From contig JAKZAN010000055.1 in NCBI GenBank assembly GCA_023053545.1, forward strand, positions 282,704-346,703: 64,000 nucleotides of DNA, given 5' to 3'. The DNA is from Lepidurus packardi (taxonomy: Eukaryota; Arthropoda; Branchiopoda; Notostraca; Triopsidae). A program made the translations under genes and the position numbers. The notes under the pieces are model-generated. The model did not search any database. It was not told the origin of the DNA and saw only the letters and a program-made list of their open reading frames with translations. Shown in pieces: positions 47,141 through 56,717 of this stretch (positions are counted from its first letter, which is position 1; each line of letters begins with the position of its first letter).

Positions 47141-47254
47141 AAGTACGCAAAATAAAAGGAAACGTAAACTGGAGGTTTATTAATGAGTTAGCACTTGCAT
47201 TGAAAGGTGTTGAATGCACTGAAATCGTGAAATATAGAACAATGTTCAAAACAC

Positions 47255-47398
47255 CGCATTAGCGATTGCAGCGGCATCCTTTTTTGCTTTCTATAAAGTT
47301 GAATTTAGTTAATCAGCTGCTGCAAAAAAGATAGAGCGAAAAGCGCGGCGCGAGGACAAGAGGCTGATAGGCCGAGTGCCCGAAGCGAAATGCCCAAA
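47255..47398 (-). repeat. Dispersed intergenic element, copy 6 (long form)
   Basis: On the plus strand, GCATTAGCGATTGCAGCGGC, then CATCCTTTTTTGC...GCAAAAAAGATAGAGCG, then GCGCGGCGCGAGG and ending AAATGCCCAAA. It is longer than the other copies because of a larger middle and an extra GC-rich tail. It fills the gap between mgtE and the dehydrogenase. Confidence 0.7.
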
Positions 47399-47399
47399 T

Positions 47400-48752
47400 T
47401 TAGAATCCGAGAATTAATTTGGCTATTGAAAAGTAAATTAATATGCCGCAGATGTCGTTACTGGTTGTGATGAACGGACCGGTTGCGAGTGCGGGGTCTA
47501 TGCCGAATTTGTCTAACAGAAGCGGGATAAATGTGCCTATTAACGAAGCGATGACGATTACGGAAATCAGGGCGATGGTGACGATTACGCCAATTATAAT
47601 TTCGACATTTAACAGCAGGTGGCTGCCTGCAAACAGGATTGTGGCCAAGATCACGCCGTTCAATAAACTGAGTGAAACCTCTTTGATGAGTCGGTTGAAA
47701 AGTGAGCCGCTCAGTGTGTTGTTTGCGAGGCCTTGCACGATAATCGCGGACGATTGTACGCCTACGTTTCCGGCCATTGCAGCAATTAGCGGTGTGAAAA
47801 AGAACAGATTTCCGTGTTTTAGCATTGCGCCTTCGAACAATCCGAGGACACGAACGGTAATGAATCCGCCTAAAAGCGCCAAGACCAGCCACGGCAATCG
47901 CGCGCGTGTGAGTTCCAAAATACTGTCATCTGCTTCAACGTCTTGCGAGATACCGGCCGCGAGTTGGTAATCCTTGTCGGCTTCGTCCTTGATTACGTCA
48001 ACGATATCATCGATGGTAATGCGCCCCACGAGTATGCCCATTTCATCGACAACTGGAATGGCTTCCAAGTCATATTTTTGCATGATTCGCGCGACTTCGA
48101 CGTCTTCAGTGTCGACTTTAACGGAGTTCAATTTCCGGATGTAGACGTCGTTTATCGGTTTTTTGGTTGATGTTGTCAGCAAATCTTTCAGTGAAAGTCG
48201 GCCTTTAAGTCGGCCTTCATCGTCCACAACATATATCGAATGCACGCGTGAGATGTTCTCGGCTTGGATTCGCATTTCTTTTACGCACGTGAGTACGTTC
48301 CAGTTTTCGTTCACTTTCACCAACTCTTTGTGCATCAAACCACCAGCAGTATCTTCGTCATATCGGAGCAAATCGACAATGTCTTTTGCGTGCTCCATGT
48401 CCTGAAGTTCGAGGATTACCTCTTCTTTTTTGGACGGGGAAAGTTCTGCGATAATATCTGCGGCATCGTTTGTTTCGAGCTCATCTAACTCTTCCGCAAT
48501 TTCCTTCGCAGAAAGTCGGTCGAGGATATTTTCCCGAAGGTCATCTTCCAATTCCAGCAGGATTTCTGCGGTTTTTTCAGAATCGAGGACTTTAAAAATA
48601 TAGGTTGCATCTTCGAAATCCAATTCGTCTAGGATTTCGGCGATATCAGCATGGTGCATGTCATTGAGCAGGCGTTCCAGTTCGCGGTCGTTCCTGTTTT
48701 CAATGAGTTGTTCTAATTGAACAATGAGCTCTTTGCTGATTTTAAACTCCAT
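47400..48752 (-). CDS. mgtE: Magnesium transporter MgtE
   Basis: Inner-membrane Mg2+ channel. The 450 residues comprise an N-terminal superhelical MgtE_N domain (about 1-130, rich in [16 protein letters not shown]), a pair of CBS domains (about 135-260; [18 protein letters not shown]), and five transmembrane helices (about 285-450) with the conserved [10 protein letters not shown] pore stretch. The normal Mg-sensing arrangement is present. The start overlaps the end of rsmA by 11 bp, so it is coupled to it. Confidence 0.96.
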   Translation of the reverse strand: MEFKISKELIVQLEQLIENRNDRELERLLNDMHHADIAEILDELDFEDATYIFKVLDSEKTAEILLELEDDLRENILDRLSAKEIAEELDELETNDAADIIAELSPSKKEEVILELQDMEHAKDIVDLLRYDEDTAGGLMHKELVKVNENWNVLTCVKEMRIQAENISRVHSIYVVDDEGRLKGRLSLKDLLTTSTKKPINDVYIRKLNSVKVDTEDVEVARIMQKYDLEAIPVVDEMGILVGRITIDDIVDVIKDEADKDYQLAAGISQDVEADDSILELTRARLPWLVLALLGGFITVRVLGLFEGAMLKHGNLFFFTPLIAAMAGNVGVQSSAIIVQGLANNTLSGSLFNRLIKEVSLSLLNGVILATILFAGSHLLLNVEIIIGVIVTIALISVIVIASLIGTFIPLLLDKFGIDPALATGPFITTSNDICGILIYFSIAKLILGF

Positions 48753-49521
48753 CGGCTTCTATTTTTTGGGTGAGCCCAATGAACTGTTCTGTTGACAGTT
48801 GTTCTGGGCGGAGGTCAAAGATAGTATCTTCCCTTAAATTATCCGACAAATTTAATGTTTTTAAGCTGTTTCTAAGTGTTTTCCGCCGTTGTTGAAAAGC
48901 GGTCTTTACGACAGTGAAAAACAGTTTTTCGTTGCATGGCAGTGTAAAATTTTCTTTTCTGGTTAACCTTAGAACGCCCGACAACACTTTTGGTGGCGGT
49001 GTGAAAACGTTTTGTGAAACCGTGAAAAGGTATTCGGCTTCATAGAAAGCTTGCACCAAAACAGATAAAATTCCGTAGGCCTTCGTGCCTTTCTTTTCGC
49101 AAATTCTTTCGGCCACTTCCTTCTGAAACATGCCCGAAAATTCAGGAATTCGGTGTCGGAATTCGAGTGCTCGGAATACGATTTGCGTTGAAATATTGTA
49201 TGGGAAATTTCCGATTACGGCGAATTGGCGGTTATCAAAAAGATCGTTTATGTTGTATTTTAAGAAATCGCCGCTAATGATATTGCCGTGTAATTTCGGA
49301 TAATTGGCATTCAGATAAGCAACCGACTCCGTGTCAATTTCAATAACGCTCACATTTGCGGTTGTTTCCAGCAAATACTTGGTTAGTACGCCCATTCCAG
49401 GACCAATTTCGATTACGTCACTGTAACCGTTTAAGCTAAGCGTTTCGGCGATTTGGCGCGCGGTTGGTTCATCGTTTAGAAAATGTTGGCCGAGGTGTTT
49501 TTTGGCTTTTACTTGATCCAT
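48742..49521 (-). CDS. rsmA: 16S rRNA (adenine(1518)-N(6)/adenine(1519)-N(6))-dimethyltransferase
   Basis: Dimethylates two adenines near the 3' end of 16S rRNA during 30S assembly (KsgA). The 259 residues have [11 protein letters not shown] near 6-16, the SAM-binding motif [12 protein letters not shown] near 37-48, and the catalytic NFPYNIS near 106-112. Length is normal. It lies in the serS, TPR, DUF4286, rsmA, mgtE gene run. Confidence 0.97.
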   Translation of the reverse strand: MDQVKAKKHLGQHFLNDEPTARQIAETLSLNGYSDVIEIGPGMGVLTKYLLETTANVSVIEIDTESVAYLNANYPKLHGNIISGDFLKYNINDLFDNRQFAVIGNFPYNISTQIVFRALEFRHRIPEFSGMFQKEVAERICEKKGTKAYGILSVLVQAFYEAEYLFTVSQNVFTPPPKVLSGVLRLTRKENFTLPCNEKLFFTVVKTAFQQRRKTLRNSLKTLNLSDNLREDTIFDLRPEQLSTEQFIGLTQKIEADGV

Positions 49522-49569
49522 AAAATAGCACTGTGTTTTGGATTTTTCAGGAAAAAGCCTGAAGCATTT

Positions 49570-49899
49570 TTATACTGCGGTATGATCGCTAATTAATTGT
49601 AATTCTGTTCTAAATGACAATGCACGATCGCCCCAAAGTTGTTGGCTTTCCGCCCTTAATTTGGGTGCATCTTCCGCATAATATTGTTCCAATGTTGCCT
49701 TACAATCCGTGTAGAACTGCACAGAATATGTCATTCCACCCATTTCTTCTTCCACTAGAACCCGAACCAAGCGTGCCTTCGTGAATTTTCCTGTTGCAAT
49801 TACTTCTGGTATGTGTTTGTGTTGCATCCATTCGAGCCATTGGTCGTGCGCACTTTCATGGATATTTGTGGTAACGTTATATATAATCATGGTTTTCAA
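49570..49899 (-). CDS. DUF4286 family protein
   Basis: 109 residues matching DUF4286, a Bacteroidota family of unknown function with a ferredoxin-like/dimeric alpha-beta barrel pattern: IYNVTTNIHESAHDQWLEWM at the start, and a TYSVQFYTD strand near 72-80. The start is three bases after the TPR gene stop. Located 48 bp before rsmA, a neighbourhood I recall as common in Flavobacteriia. Confidence 0.9.
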   Translation of the reverse strand: MKTMIIYNVTTNIHESAHDQWLEWMQHKHIPEVIATGKFTKARLVRVLVEEEMGGMTYSVQFYTDCKATLEQYYAEDAPKLRAESQQLWGDRALSFRTELQLISDHTAV

Positions 49900-49902
49900 T
49901 TC

Positions 49903-51681
49903 TTATAGGCTAGCATCCCCTCGCAAGTGCCGGTATGCTTTGCGTGCCTCGACGAAGTAGATGCTGTCTTGATGGTTAAAAATAAGTTTTTCGTAGAAAG
50001 ATTTCGCCTTTTCAATATTTTTTAGCGTTTTATTGATTTCTGCTGAAAAATAAAGTGCTTCATCAAGGTAGATACTTTCTGCCTGTTTGTCGATTATTTC
50101 TTGGTATTGTTCCAATGCTTGCAAAAAGTCGCCTGCTTGTTCGTGGATTTTCGCAATGCGAAAAATAGCAGCAGCTTCAATCTGATTGCCCTTATCTTCA
50201 ACGACTATGTTTTGGAAAACCCGCAATGCGTCTTTGTTTCTTTTTTGGTAAAGCAAATAATCGCCACGGGCAAATTTTTTCATAGCGACCTGTGTTGAGT
50301 CTGCTACTTTATTGTCGTTTATGAGCAAGAAAAAATCCAGTGCATCATTCGCAATGAGTTGGGTTGAAGCCGATTTTAGCACTCTAAATTGGCTTAGCGC
50401 ATATTCAAAATCAGCTTTAAAGTAGCTTGTTTTGGCAGCCTTTAGACTAGCCTCGTGTCCCCTAACATCATTTTTGAGTTCCTCTTCAATTTGGGAGTAA
50501 ACCAACAAAGCTTGGTTGAATTTTTCTTCCAATAAATAAATGTCTGCCAATTCCATTTTCACGTCAGCAGTTTGATAATTATTGAGAGGCAAGTCTAAAG
50601 CCAGCTTCATTAACTTCTTTGCTGCTTCTGGCTGTTTGAGCTGAAACGCTTTAAAATCTGCAGCCAAAATTTGCAGTTGAAGCGTCATTGTATTGATGCC
50701 GAAAGAACTGAGCAAATTATCCAAATCTGTATTGATTTGTGCAAGATCTTGATCGGTTGCAGATTTTATCCGCAAGTCGACTAGGAAATAATTGGCTTGG
50801 ATTTGAAGTTCTTTATCTTGGGTATTTTGAAGCACGAACGTTAGTATTTCTTTGCCCGTTTCCTTCTCTCCTTCTTCAATTGCGAGCTGTGCCAAATTTA
50901 AGATGCTCCCTAACGAGGCGTCTTGATTTCTTCGAAAAATAGCTTTTTCTTGCGCAAATGCTTTTCCGTAATCTTTCTGTTGAATAAAAAACCAGCTTAG
51001 ATACTGGTTCCAGAAAACGTCTTGTGATTTTTGGGCTCTGATTAGGAGCGCTTTACGAAGAGAGTCCTTAAAACTGTCACTAGAATCATCTTGCATGAAC
51101 CGTTGGAACTGCATTTGAATGGTGAGCATCATGTTTGGATTAATGCTAACCTCATCTAAAAGCGTGTTAATCATCATGTCTGTATTGCCCAACTGGCCGT
51201 ATAGCAACGAAATTTGATAATTAACCATAATATTAGGATCCTTTTCTTGGGCCAATTTATAGGCGCGCAATGCCAATTCGAGTAGTCCCTTCCTTTCCAA
51301 AACAGGGGCAATGTTGTATACCTCAGCAGGATTTTTGTGCAATCGTTCTAATGCCTGGTCGTAATAGCTGTTTGCTTTCTTATCTTCTTTTCTCAGTTGG
51401 TAGTTATAACCAACTTCAATAAACATTTGTCCAAACTGATAAGTATTCAATTTATCCAAAAGCAGTTTTTCTGCTAGATCAAACTGTTTGAGCTGCTGAT
51501 GCGATTCGACTAATTTTGAAAAATAATTGTAATTTCGAGGCTGCGAAGCGAGTAACTCCTTATAGCTCACAATCGCTTTTTCAAACTCACCTTTTTCAAA
51601 ATAGTACTGTGCCAGCTGTTCATTTTGTGCAAACGAGGCTAGTGAAAACAATAAAACGACATGTAGGAAAATTGTTTTCAT
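49903..51681 (-). CDS. Tetratricopeptide-repeat protein
   Basis: 592 residues with a signal peptide (about 1-18, MKTIFLHVVLLFSLASFAQ) followed by TPR-like helical repeats along nearly the whole length (for example YYFEKGEFEKAIVSYKELL near 27-45 and IHEQAGDFLQALEQYQEII near 528). It is probably a periplasmic scaffold or assembly factor. No enzyme domain is visible. It belongs to the serS-to-mgtE run and is followed by DUF4286 after three bases. Confidence 0.88.
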   Translation of the reverse strand: MKTIFLHVVLLFSLASFAQNEQLAQYYFEKGEFEKAIVSYKELLASQPRNYNYFSKLVESHQQLKQFDLAEKLLLDKLNTYQFGQMFIEVGYNYQLRKEDKKANSYYDQALERLHKNPAEVYNIAPVLERKGLLELALRAYKLAQEKDPNIMVNYQISLLYGQLGNTDMMINTLLDEVSINPNMMLTIQMQFQRFMQDDSSDSFKDSLRKALLIRAQKSQDVFWNQYLSWFFIQQKDYGKAFAQEKAIFRRNQDASLGSILNLAQLAIEEGEKETGKEILTFVLQNTQDKELQIQANYFLVDLRIKSATDQDLAQINTDLDNLLSSFGINTMTLQLQILAADFKAFQLKQPEAAKKLMKLALDLPLNNYQTADVKMELADIYLLEEKFNQALLVYSQIEEELKNDVRGHEASLKAAKTSYFKADFEYALSQFRVLKSASTQLIANDALDFFLLINDNKVADSTQVAMKKFARGDYLLYQKRNKDALRVFQNIVVEDKGNQIEAAAIFRIAKIHEQAGDFLQALEQYQEIIDKQAESIYLDEALYFSAEINKTLKNIEKAKSFYEKLIFNHQDSIYFVEARKAYRHLRGDASL

Positions 51682-51747
51682 GATTGTTATTGCTACTTAA
51701 ATTTACCGATTTCTGACCAGTGATTGAAATTACTGGTAAATTTTAAC

Positions 51748-53019
51748 TTAGTTTATAATATCAAAGCCAGTATAAGCTCTCAGCACTTCTGGGATTACGA
51801 TACCTTCTGGCGTCTGACAATTTTCCAAAATACCAGCGAGTACCCTTGGCAAAGCCAATGCACTTCCGTTCAGGGTATGTGGCAATTGTGTTTTACCGTC
51901 TTTTCCTTTGAAACGCAGCTTTAATCGGTTTGCTTGGAAGGTTTCAAAATTTGAAACAGATGATATTTCCAACCATCGTTCTTGTGCCGTCGAAAACAAT
52001 TCAAAATCATAGGTCAGAGCTGAAGTAAAACCCATATCACCACCACATAATCGCAAAATTCGGTATGGCAATTGTAGTTCATCTAAAATATTTTGCACGT
52101 GCTTTACCATACCTTCTAACGCTTCATAAGAATTATCTGGATGTTCAACGCGCACTATTTCCACTTTATCAAATTGGTGCAATCGATTCAGTCCGCGAAC
52201 ATGGGCACCATATGAACCCGCTTCACGTCGGAAACATGGCGTATAAGCAGTGCATAGAATTGGCAATTCATTTTCATTTACGATTAAGTCACGAAATAAG
52301 TTGGTTACGGGAACTTCTGCCGTTGGGATCAGATATAAATCGTCGATGCCAACATGATACATTTGTCCTTCCTTGTCTGGCAGTTGTCCTGTGCCATATC
52401 CGGAAGCTTCATTAACCAAATGTGGGACTTGGTATTCTTTATAACCTGCTTCTGTGTTTTTATCTAAGAAATAAGCAATTAAAGCCCGCTGCAGTCGTGC
52501 TCCTTTTCCCTTATAAACAGGAAAACCTGCCCCTGCGATCTTTACGCCAAGCTCAAAATCAATAATATCATATTTTTTTACAAGATCCCAATGCGGCATT
52601 GCGCCTTCATGCAAAACTGGAATTTCGCCTTTCTGCAAAACAGTTACGTTTTCCTCTGGTGTTTTTCCTATCGGTACCATTTCAGCGGGAAGGTTTGGAA
52701 GTGTGTATAACTTCTGCGTCAATTCGGCTGCATAAATTTCGCCCTTCTCAGAAAGCTCTTTGCTTTTTTCTTTTAGGCTTACCGTCTTTTCTTTTAGGAT
52801 AGCCGCTTTAGCTTTTTCTCCAGATTTCATCAGTTCGCCAATATCTCGGGAAAGCTTGTTGGATTCCGACAGATTGTTATCCAATTCATTTTGTGTTGCA
52901 CGTCTCTTTTCGTCCAGCTCAACTAATTCGTTTACAAGTTCGGTTGCGTCAAAGTTTCTTTTTGCCAAAGCTTTGATTACTTTCTCCTGATTTTCCCTGA
53001 TATATGCTATTTGTAACAT
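51748..53019 (-). CDS. serS: Serine-tRNA ligase
   Basis: Class II aminoacyl-tRNA synthetase. The 423 residues have the N-terminal antiparallel coiled coil (about 28-100) that grips the tRNA-Ser variable arm. Motif 2 is CTAYTPCFRREAGSYG and motif 3 ALPRVLAGILENCQ. I chose the ATG at 53019 (MLQIAYIREN). The upstream ATG at 53043 lies inside the TAAATTTG promoter box at 53048-53041. Confidence 0.97.
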   Translation of the reverse strand: MLQIAYIRENQEKVIKALAKRNFDATELVNELVELDEKRRATQNELDNNLSESNKLSRDIGELMKSGEKAKAAILKEKTVSLKEKSKELSEKGEIYAAELTQKLYTLPNLPAEMVPIGKTPEENVTVLQKGEIPVLHEGAMPHWDLVKKYDIIDFELGVKIAGAGFPVYKGKGARLQRALIAYFLDKNTEAGYKEYQVPHLVNEASGYGTGQLPDKEGQMYHVGIDDLYLIPTAEVPVTNLFRDLIVNENELPILCTAYTPCFRREAGSYGAHVRGLNRLHQFDKVEIVRVEHPDNSYEALEGMVKHVQNILDELQLPYRILRLCGGDMGFTSALTYDFELFSTAQERWLEISSVSNFETFQANRLKLRFKGKDGKTQLPHTLNGSALALPRVLAGILENCQTPEGIVIPEVLRAYTGFDIIN

Positions 53020-53040
53020 TGTGGCGTTTTGATTAGGCAA

Positions 53041-53048
53041 CAAATTTA
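53041..53048 (-). promoter_or_regulatory. Promoter -7 box for serS
   Basis: TAAATTTG on the minus strand, 21 bases before the chosen ATG. It settles the start-codon choice. Confidence 0.6.
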
Positions 53049-53157
53049 ATCAATTGTTTTGTAAAATTTGTCTGCAGCGTGAAATCTTACACATACGATA
53101 ATGCTTACTTTTTAAAGATAATTCTGGCTTTTAACAAGGCTGGTTTTGTATATTTAA

Positions 53158-53165
53158 TATATTTG
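53158..53165 (+). promoter_or_regulatory. Promoter -7 box for the M1 peptidase
   Basis: TATATTTG followed by TGAC, 20 bases before the ATG. Confidence 0.6.
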
Positions 53166-53185
53166 TGACTTAAAGATACATTTTA

Positions 53186-55087
53186 ATGAAAAAATATGCT
53201 CTACTTGTACTGTTAGCTTCAATGTTTGCATCTGCGCAAAGCACTGAAACGGAACAGATAGCGGAATCAGAACGCCGTTCGGCTGCGCGTTTGATGGCTT
53301 TTCGAACTAATCCCAATACTGCTAACTACGATGTTACGTACCACAAGCTAGAGCTTACAGTGAATCCAGCTGTTTATAACATTGCTGGAAAGATTACCAC
53401 AACATACAAAGCGCTTTCCAATATGACTACCTTTACATTCGACTTGAGCAGTCCACTGGTTGTTAGCATGGTAAAAAAAGACGATATAACTTGCACCTTT
53501 TCACAGACTGCACGCGAATTGGTTATTACATTACCCACAACGCAATTAGCCAACACTGTTGGGACAATAGTGGTTACCTATTCTGGATTACCAGCGACTG
53601 GCGAGCAAGCGTTTATAACCTCAACACATTCGGGAACGCCGGTAATGTGGACCCTATCAGAACCATTTGGCGCTCGCGATTGGTGGCCATGTAAGCAAGA
53701 TTTGAATGATAAAATTGACAGTATCGACGTATACATTACGACGCCGTCACAATATGTAGCTGTGTCGAACGGCGTTCAGCAGTCAGCAGTGACCACGGGC
53801 TCAACTAAGGTTACACACTTTTCACATAATTATCCTATTCCAGCATATTTGATCGCGATTGCCGTGACCAACTACTCGGTGATAAATCAAACTGCCGGCA
53901 TTGCGCAGCAGTTTCCTATTGTGAACTACATATATCCCGAAACGGTAGCAACCGCAACCTCGCAAATTACGCAAACTTTGCCCATTATGACTTTGTTCGA
54001 AACTTTGTTCGAACCCTATCCATTTAGGAATGAAAAGTACGGCCATGCCCAATTTGGCGCAGGTGGCGGAATGGAACATACGACAGTGTCGTTTATGACA
54101 ACTTTCAATAGAAGCTTAATTGCGCATGAATTAGCACACCAATGGTTTGGGGACAAAATCACATGCGGAACTTGGAAAGACATATGGCTGAATGAGGGCT
54201 TTGCAGAATATCTAGCGGGCTTAGTAGTAGAAAATTTAGACGGAGCCGATCCGTTTGTAACTTGGAAAACAAATAAAATTACGAATATTACAAGCTCCAC
54301 AACTGGTGCTGTATACTTAACTGATGCCGAAGCACTGAGCGTGAACCGTATTTTCGACTATCGACTGACCTACAACAAAGGATCGATGGTGGTTGAAATG
54401 CTCCGCTGGAAACTTGGCGATACCGCTTTCTACCAGGGAATGCGTAATTATTTGGCTGACGCTAATTTAGCCTATAAATATGCCGTAACAACCGACTTAA
54501 AAACCCATTTAGAGCTTGCATCTGGCATGAATTTGACTGAGTTTTTTAATGACTGGGTTTATGGGCAAGGGTACCCAACTTATAGCATTACGGCACAAAA
54601 TCTGACGGGAAACCAAGCGCGCATCACAGCAAGTCAGACCTCGTCACACGGTTCTGTTTCGTTTTTTGAAATGCCCATCGAAATCCGTTTAGTAGGTGCT
54701 AATTCTGAACAAATGGATGTCGTTTTAGACCACACTTCTAATGGGCAAGTTTTTATTGTCAATAATGTTCCTTTTGCCGTAACGTCTGTTATCTTCGACC
54801 CTAAAAAGCACATCATTGCGAGAAGTTCAACGTCACTAGGCTCTAAAAAATTCGATATAATGGAAGGCGTTACAATCTATCCAAATCCTTCACAATCAAC
54901 CTTAAACCTTTCTCTTCCGGACTCAGTCGAATTGGATAACATTACAATTCAAAACACATTGGGACAAACGGAACTTAAAGGTTCAAACCAGCGTTCTATC
55001 GACATATCTTCCTTATCTACTGGTGTGCATTTTATTACCATAAAAACCAATTCAGGAAAAAAGACGCTTAGATTCATCAAGTCGTAA
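53186..55087 (+). CDS. Secreted M1-family aminopeptidase with T9SS signal
   Basis: Zinc aminopeptidase of 633 residues. Signal peptide 1-18. The zinc site is HELAH (314-318), with the third ligand E337 in LNEGFAEY. The exopeptidase motif reads GGMEHT instead of the classic GAMEN, so the Asn is His. The last ~75 residues (from YPNPSQS to KKTLRFIKS) are a T9SS type A sorting domain, so the enzyme should be extracellular or surface-bound. It has its own promoter and terminator. It should supply free amino acids together with the other secreted proteases. Confidence 0.94.
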   Translation: MKKYALLVLLASMFASAQSTETEQIAESERRSAARLMAFRTNPNTANYDVTYHKLELTVNPAVYNIAGKITTTYKALSNMTTFTFDLSSPLVVSMVKKDDITCTFSQTARELVITLPTTQLANTVGTIVVTYSGLPATGEQAFITSTHSGTPVMWTLSEPFGARDWWPCKQDLNDKIDSIDVYITTPSQYVAVSNGVQQSAVTTGSTKVTHFSHNYPIPAYLIAIAVTNYSVINQTAGIAQQFPIVNYIYPETVATATSQITQTLPIMTLFETLFEPYPFRNEKYGHAQFGAGGGMEHTTVSFMTTFNRSLIAHELAHQWFGDKITCGTWKDIWLNEGFAEYLAGLVVENLDGADPFVTWKTNKITNITSSTTGAVYLTDAEALSVNRIFDYRLTYNKGSMVVEMLRWKLGDTAFYQGMRNYLADANLAYKYAVTTDLKTHLELASGMNLTEFFNDWVYGQGYPTYSITAQNLTGNQARITASQTSSHGSVSFFEMPIEIRLVGANSEQMDVVLDHTSNGQVFIVNNVPFAVTSVIFDPKKHIIARSSTSLGSKKFDIMEGVTIYPNPSQSTLNLSLPDSVELDNITIQNTLGQTELKGSNQRSIDISSLSTGVHFITIKTNSGKKTLRFIKS

Positions 55088-55106
55088 TACATAACATTGC
55101 AAAAGC

Positions 55107-55137
55107 AAAGGCCACTTCAGATTTGAGTGGCCTTTTT
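55107..55137 (+). terminator. Terminator of the M1 peptidase gene
   Basis: Perfect 10-bp stem AAAGGCCACT/AGTGGCCTTT, nine-base loop, then TT. Confidence 0.92.
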
Positions 55138-55257
55138 CTTTTGTAGACATTGCATCAAAAGAAGTTGATTTGGGAGTAATTTTTTCTTAATTGCAAAAAT
55201 GCGGAAAACATAGGTGCATATTTACAAACCACTACTAAATTGCAAAGCCTAAATTAT

Positions 55258-55265
55258 TACTTTTG
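55258..55265 (+). promoter_or_regulatory. Promoter -7 box for asd
   Basis: TACTTTTG followed by CG, 26 bases before the asd ATG. Confidence 0.6.
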
Positions 55266-55291
55266 CGTTACAAAATTAAAATCTACCTTTT

Positions 55292-56281
55292 ATGAAAATT
55301 GCAGTTGTAGGCGCGACCGGCATGGTTGGCGAAGTTATGTTGAAAGTTTTGGCAGAACGTAAATTTCCGATAACGGAATTGATTCCTGTTGCTTCTGAAA
55401 AATCAGTTGGTAAAGAAATTGAATACAACGGCACTTTCTATAAAGTGGTTGGCATGCAAGATGCAATTGACAAAAAACCAGCCATCGCAATTTTTTCTGC
55501 TGGAGGCGAAACGTCCTTAGAATGGGCGCCTAAATTTGCAGCAGCAGGAACAACGGTTATCGATAATTCATCTGCGTGGCGAATGGATGAAACTAAAAAA
55601 CTTGTGATTCCCGAAATTAATGCCAACGATTTGACTGCTGATGACAAAATTATTGCAAATCCGAATTGCTCCACAATACAGATGGTACTTACATTAGCGC
55701 CATTGCACCTGAAATATAAGATTCGACGCATCATAGTTTCGACATACCAATCCATCACAGGAACAGGCGTTAAAGCAATGCAGCAACTTGAAAACGAATA
55801 TGTGGGTGTTAAAGGCGAAATGGCTTATAAATACCCAATTCATAAAAATGCCATTCCGCAATGCGATAGTTTTGAAGAGAACGGTTATACCAAAGAAGAA
55901 ATGAAATTGGTTAGGGAAACGCAGAAGATTTTAAACGATAAATCGATACGCGTAACAGCAACTGCAATTCGCGTTCCAATTGTTGGCGGCCATAGCGAAG
56001 CCATAAATGTAGAGTTTGAAAATGACTTTATTGTTGATGACGTGCGCAGGATTTTGCATGAAACAGATGGCGTAACTGTTCAAGATAACCCAGACACTTT
56101 TACCTATCCGATGCCGATTTATGCACAAGGAAAAGACGATGTGTTCGTGGGCCGAATCCGCAGAGATGAAAGCCAGCCAAACACCCTAAACATGTGGGTT
56201 GTTGCTGATAATTTACGAAAAGGAGCGGCGACAAATGCGGTTCAAATTGCGGAATACTTGCTTAAACAAAAGTTGGTATAA
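55292..56281 (+). CDS. asd: Aspartate-semialdehyde dehydrogenase
   Basis: Reduces aspartyl-phosphate to the semialdehyde for lysine/DAP, threonine and methionine. The 329 residues carry the NADP-binding GATGMVGEVML (7-17), the catalytic cysteine in NPNCSTIQM (C128 region), and the histidine in VPIVGGHSEAIN near 235. Length is normal. It is transcribed alone with its own promoter; a small gene follows 45 bp downstream. Confidence 0.97.
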   Translation: MKIAVVGATGMVGEVMLKVLAERKFPITELIPVASEKSVGKEIEYNGTFYKVVGMQDAIDKKPAIAIFSAGGETSLEWAPKFAAAGTTVIDNSSAWRMDETKKLVIPEINANDLTADDKIIANPNCSTIQMVLTLAPLHLKYKIRRIIVSTYQSITGTGVKAMQQLENEYVGVKGEMAYKYPIHKNAIPQCDSFEENGYTKEEMKLVRETQKILNDKSIRVTATAIRVPIVGGHSEAINVEFENDFIVDDVRRILHETDGVTVQDNPDTFTYPMPIYAQGKDDVFVGRIRRDESQPNTLNMWVVADNLRKGAATNAVQIAEYLLKQKLV

Positions 56282-56326
56282 TCATAAAATTAGCAATTTT
56301 TGTGACGGTATCTTTATTTTTGGCTG

Positions 56327-56680
56327 ATGAAAAAATCATTTGAAATATGGAATTTCGGATTGGGATTGGTTGTTTTGGCAGCCTTTCTCTTCCAGTCTGT
56401 GCATTCATTTGAACATTTAATTGCTCAGTTTAATGAAAAGACATGCCACCATAAGTATGCAAAAGACAAAAACGAGCTTTCTCATAGCCATCATAATATC
56501 GATAGCTGCTTTACTTGCGAGTTCACCTTTAGCGCTTGCATAGACTCAACTATAGCCTTTCAAGAACGTCACGTTTTTATACTTCACGCAAAATATAACA
56601 ATACCTATTCCCGCCAAATTACACAATTTTTTAGGGGAAGTTTATTTGCACATCGAGGGCCGCCAATTGATATGATATAA
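56327..56680 (+). CDS. Small His/Cys-rich exported protein next to a TonB receptor
   Basis: 117 residues. An N-terminal hydrophobic segment (about 10-26) is a signal peptide or anchor. The middle is rich in metal-ligand residues: CHHKY (about 44-48), HSHHN (about 56-60) and CFTCEF (about 64-69). The protein ends RGPPIDMI. I do not recognise a named family. It lies 37 bp before a TonB receptor gene on the same strand, so a metal-binding role in uptake or sensing of zinc or copper is a reasonable inference only. Confidence 0.75.
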   Translation: MKKSFEIWNFGLGLVVLAAFLFQSVHSFEHLIAQFNEKTCHHKYAKDKNELSHSHHNIDSCFTCEFTFSACIDSTIAFQERHVFILHAKYNNTYSRQITQFFRGSLFAHRGPPIDMI

Positions 56681-56717
56681 CAGTGTTCTAAGCTATTATA
56701 AATCATATCTAATATAA

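Noticed and set aside
47443-47970. Plus-strand ORF of 175 codons
   Set aside because: Antisense to the mgtE membrane domain; both opposite-strand ORFs here are shadows of the real gene.
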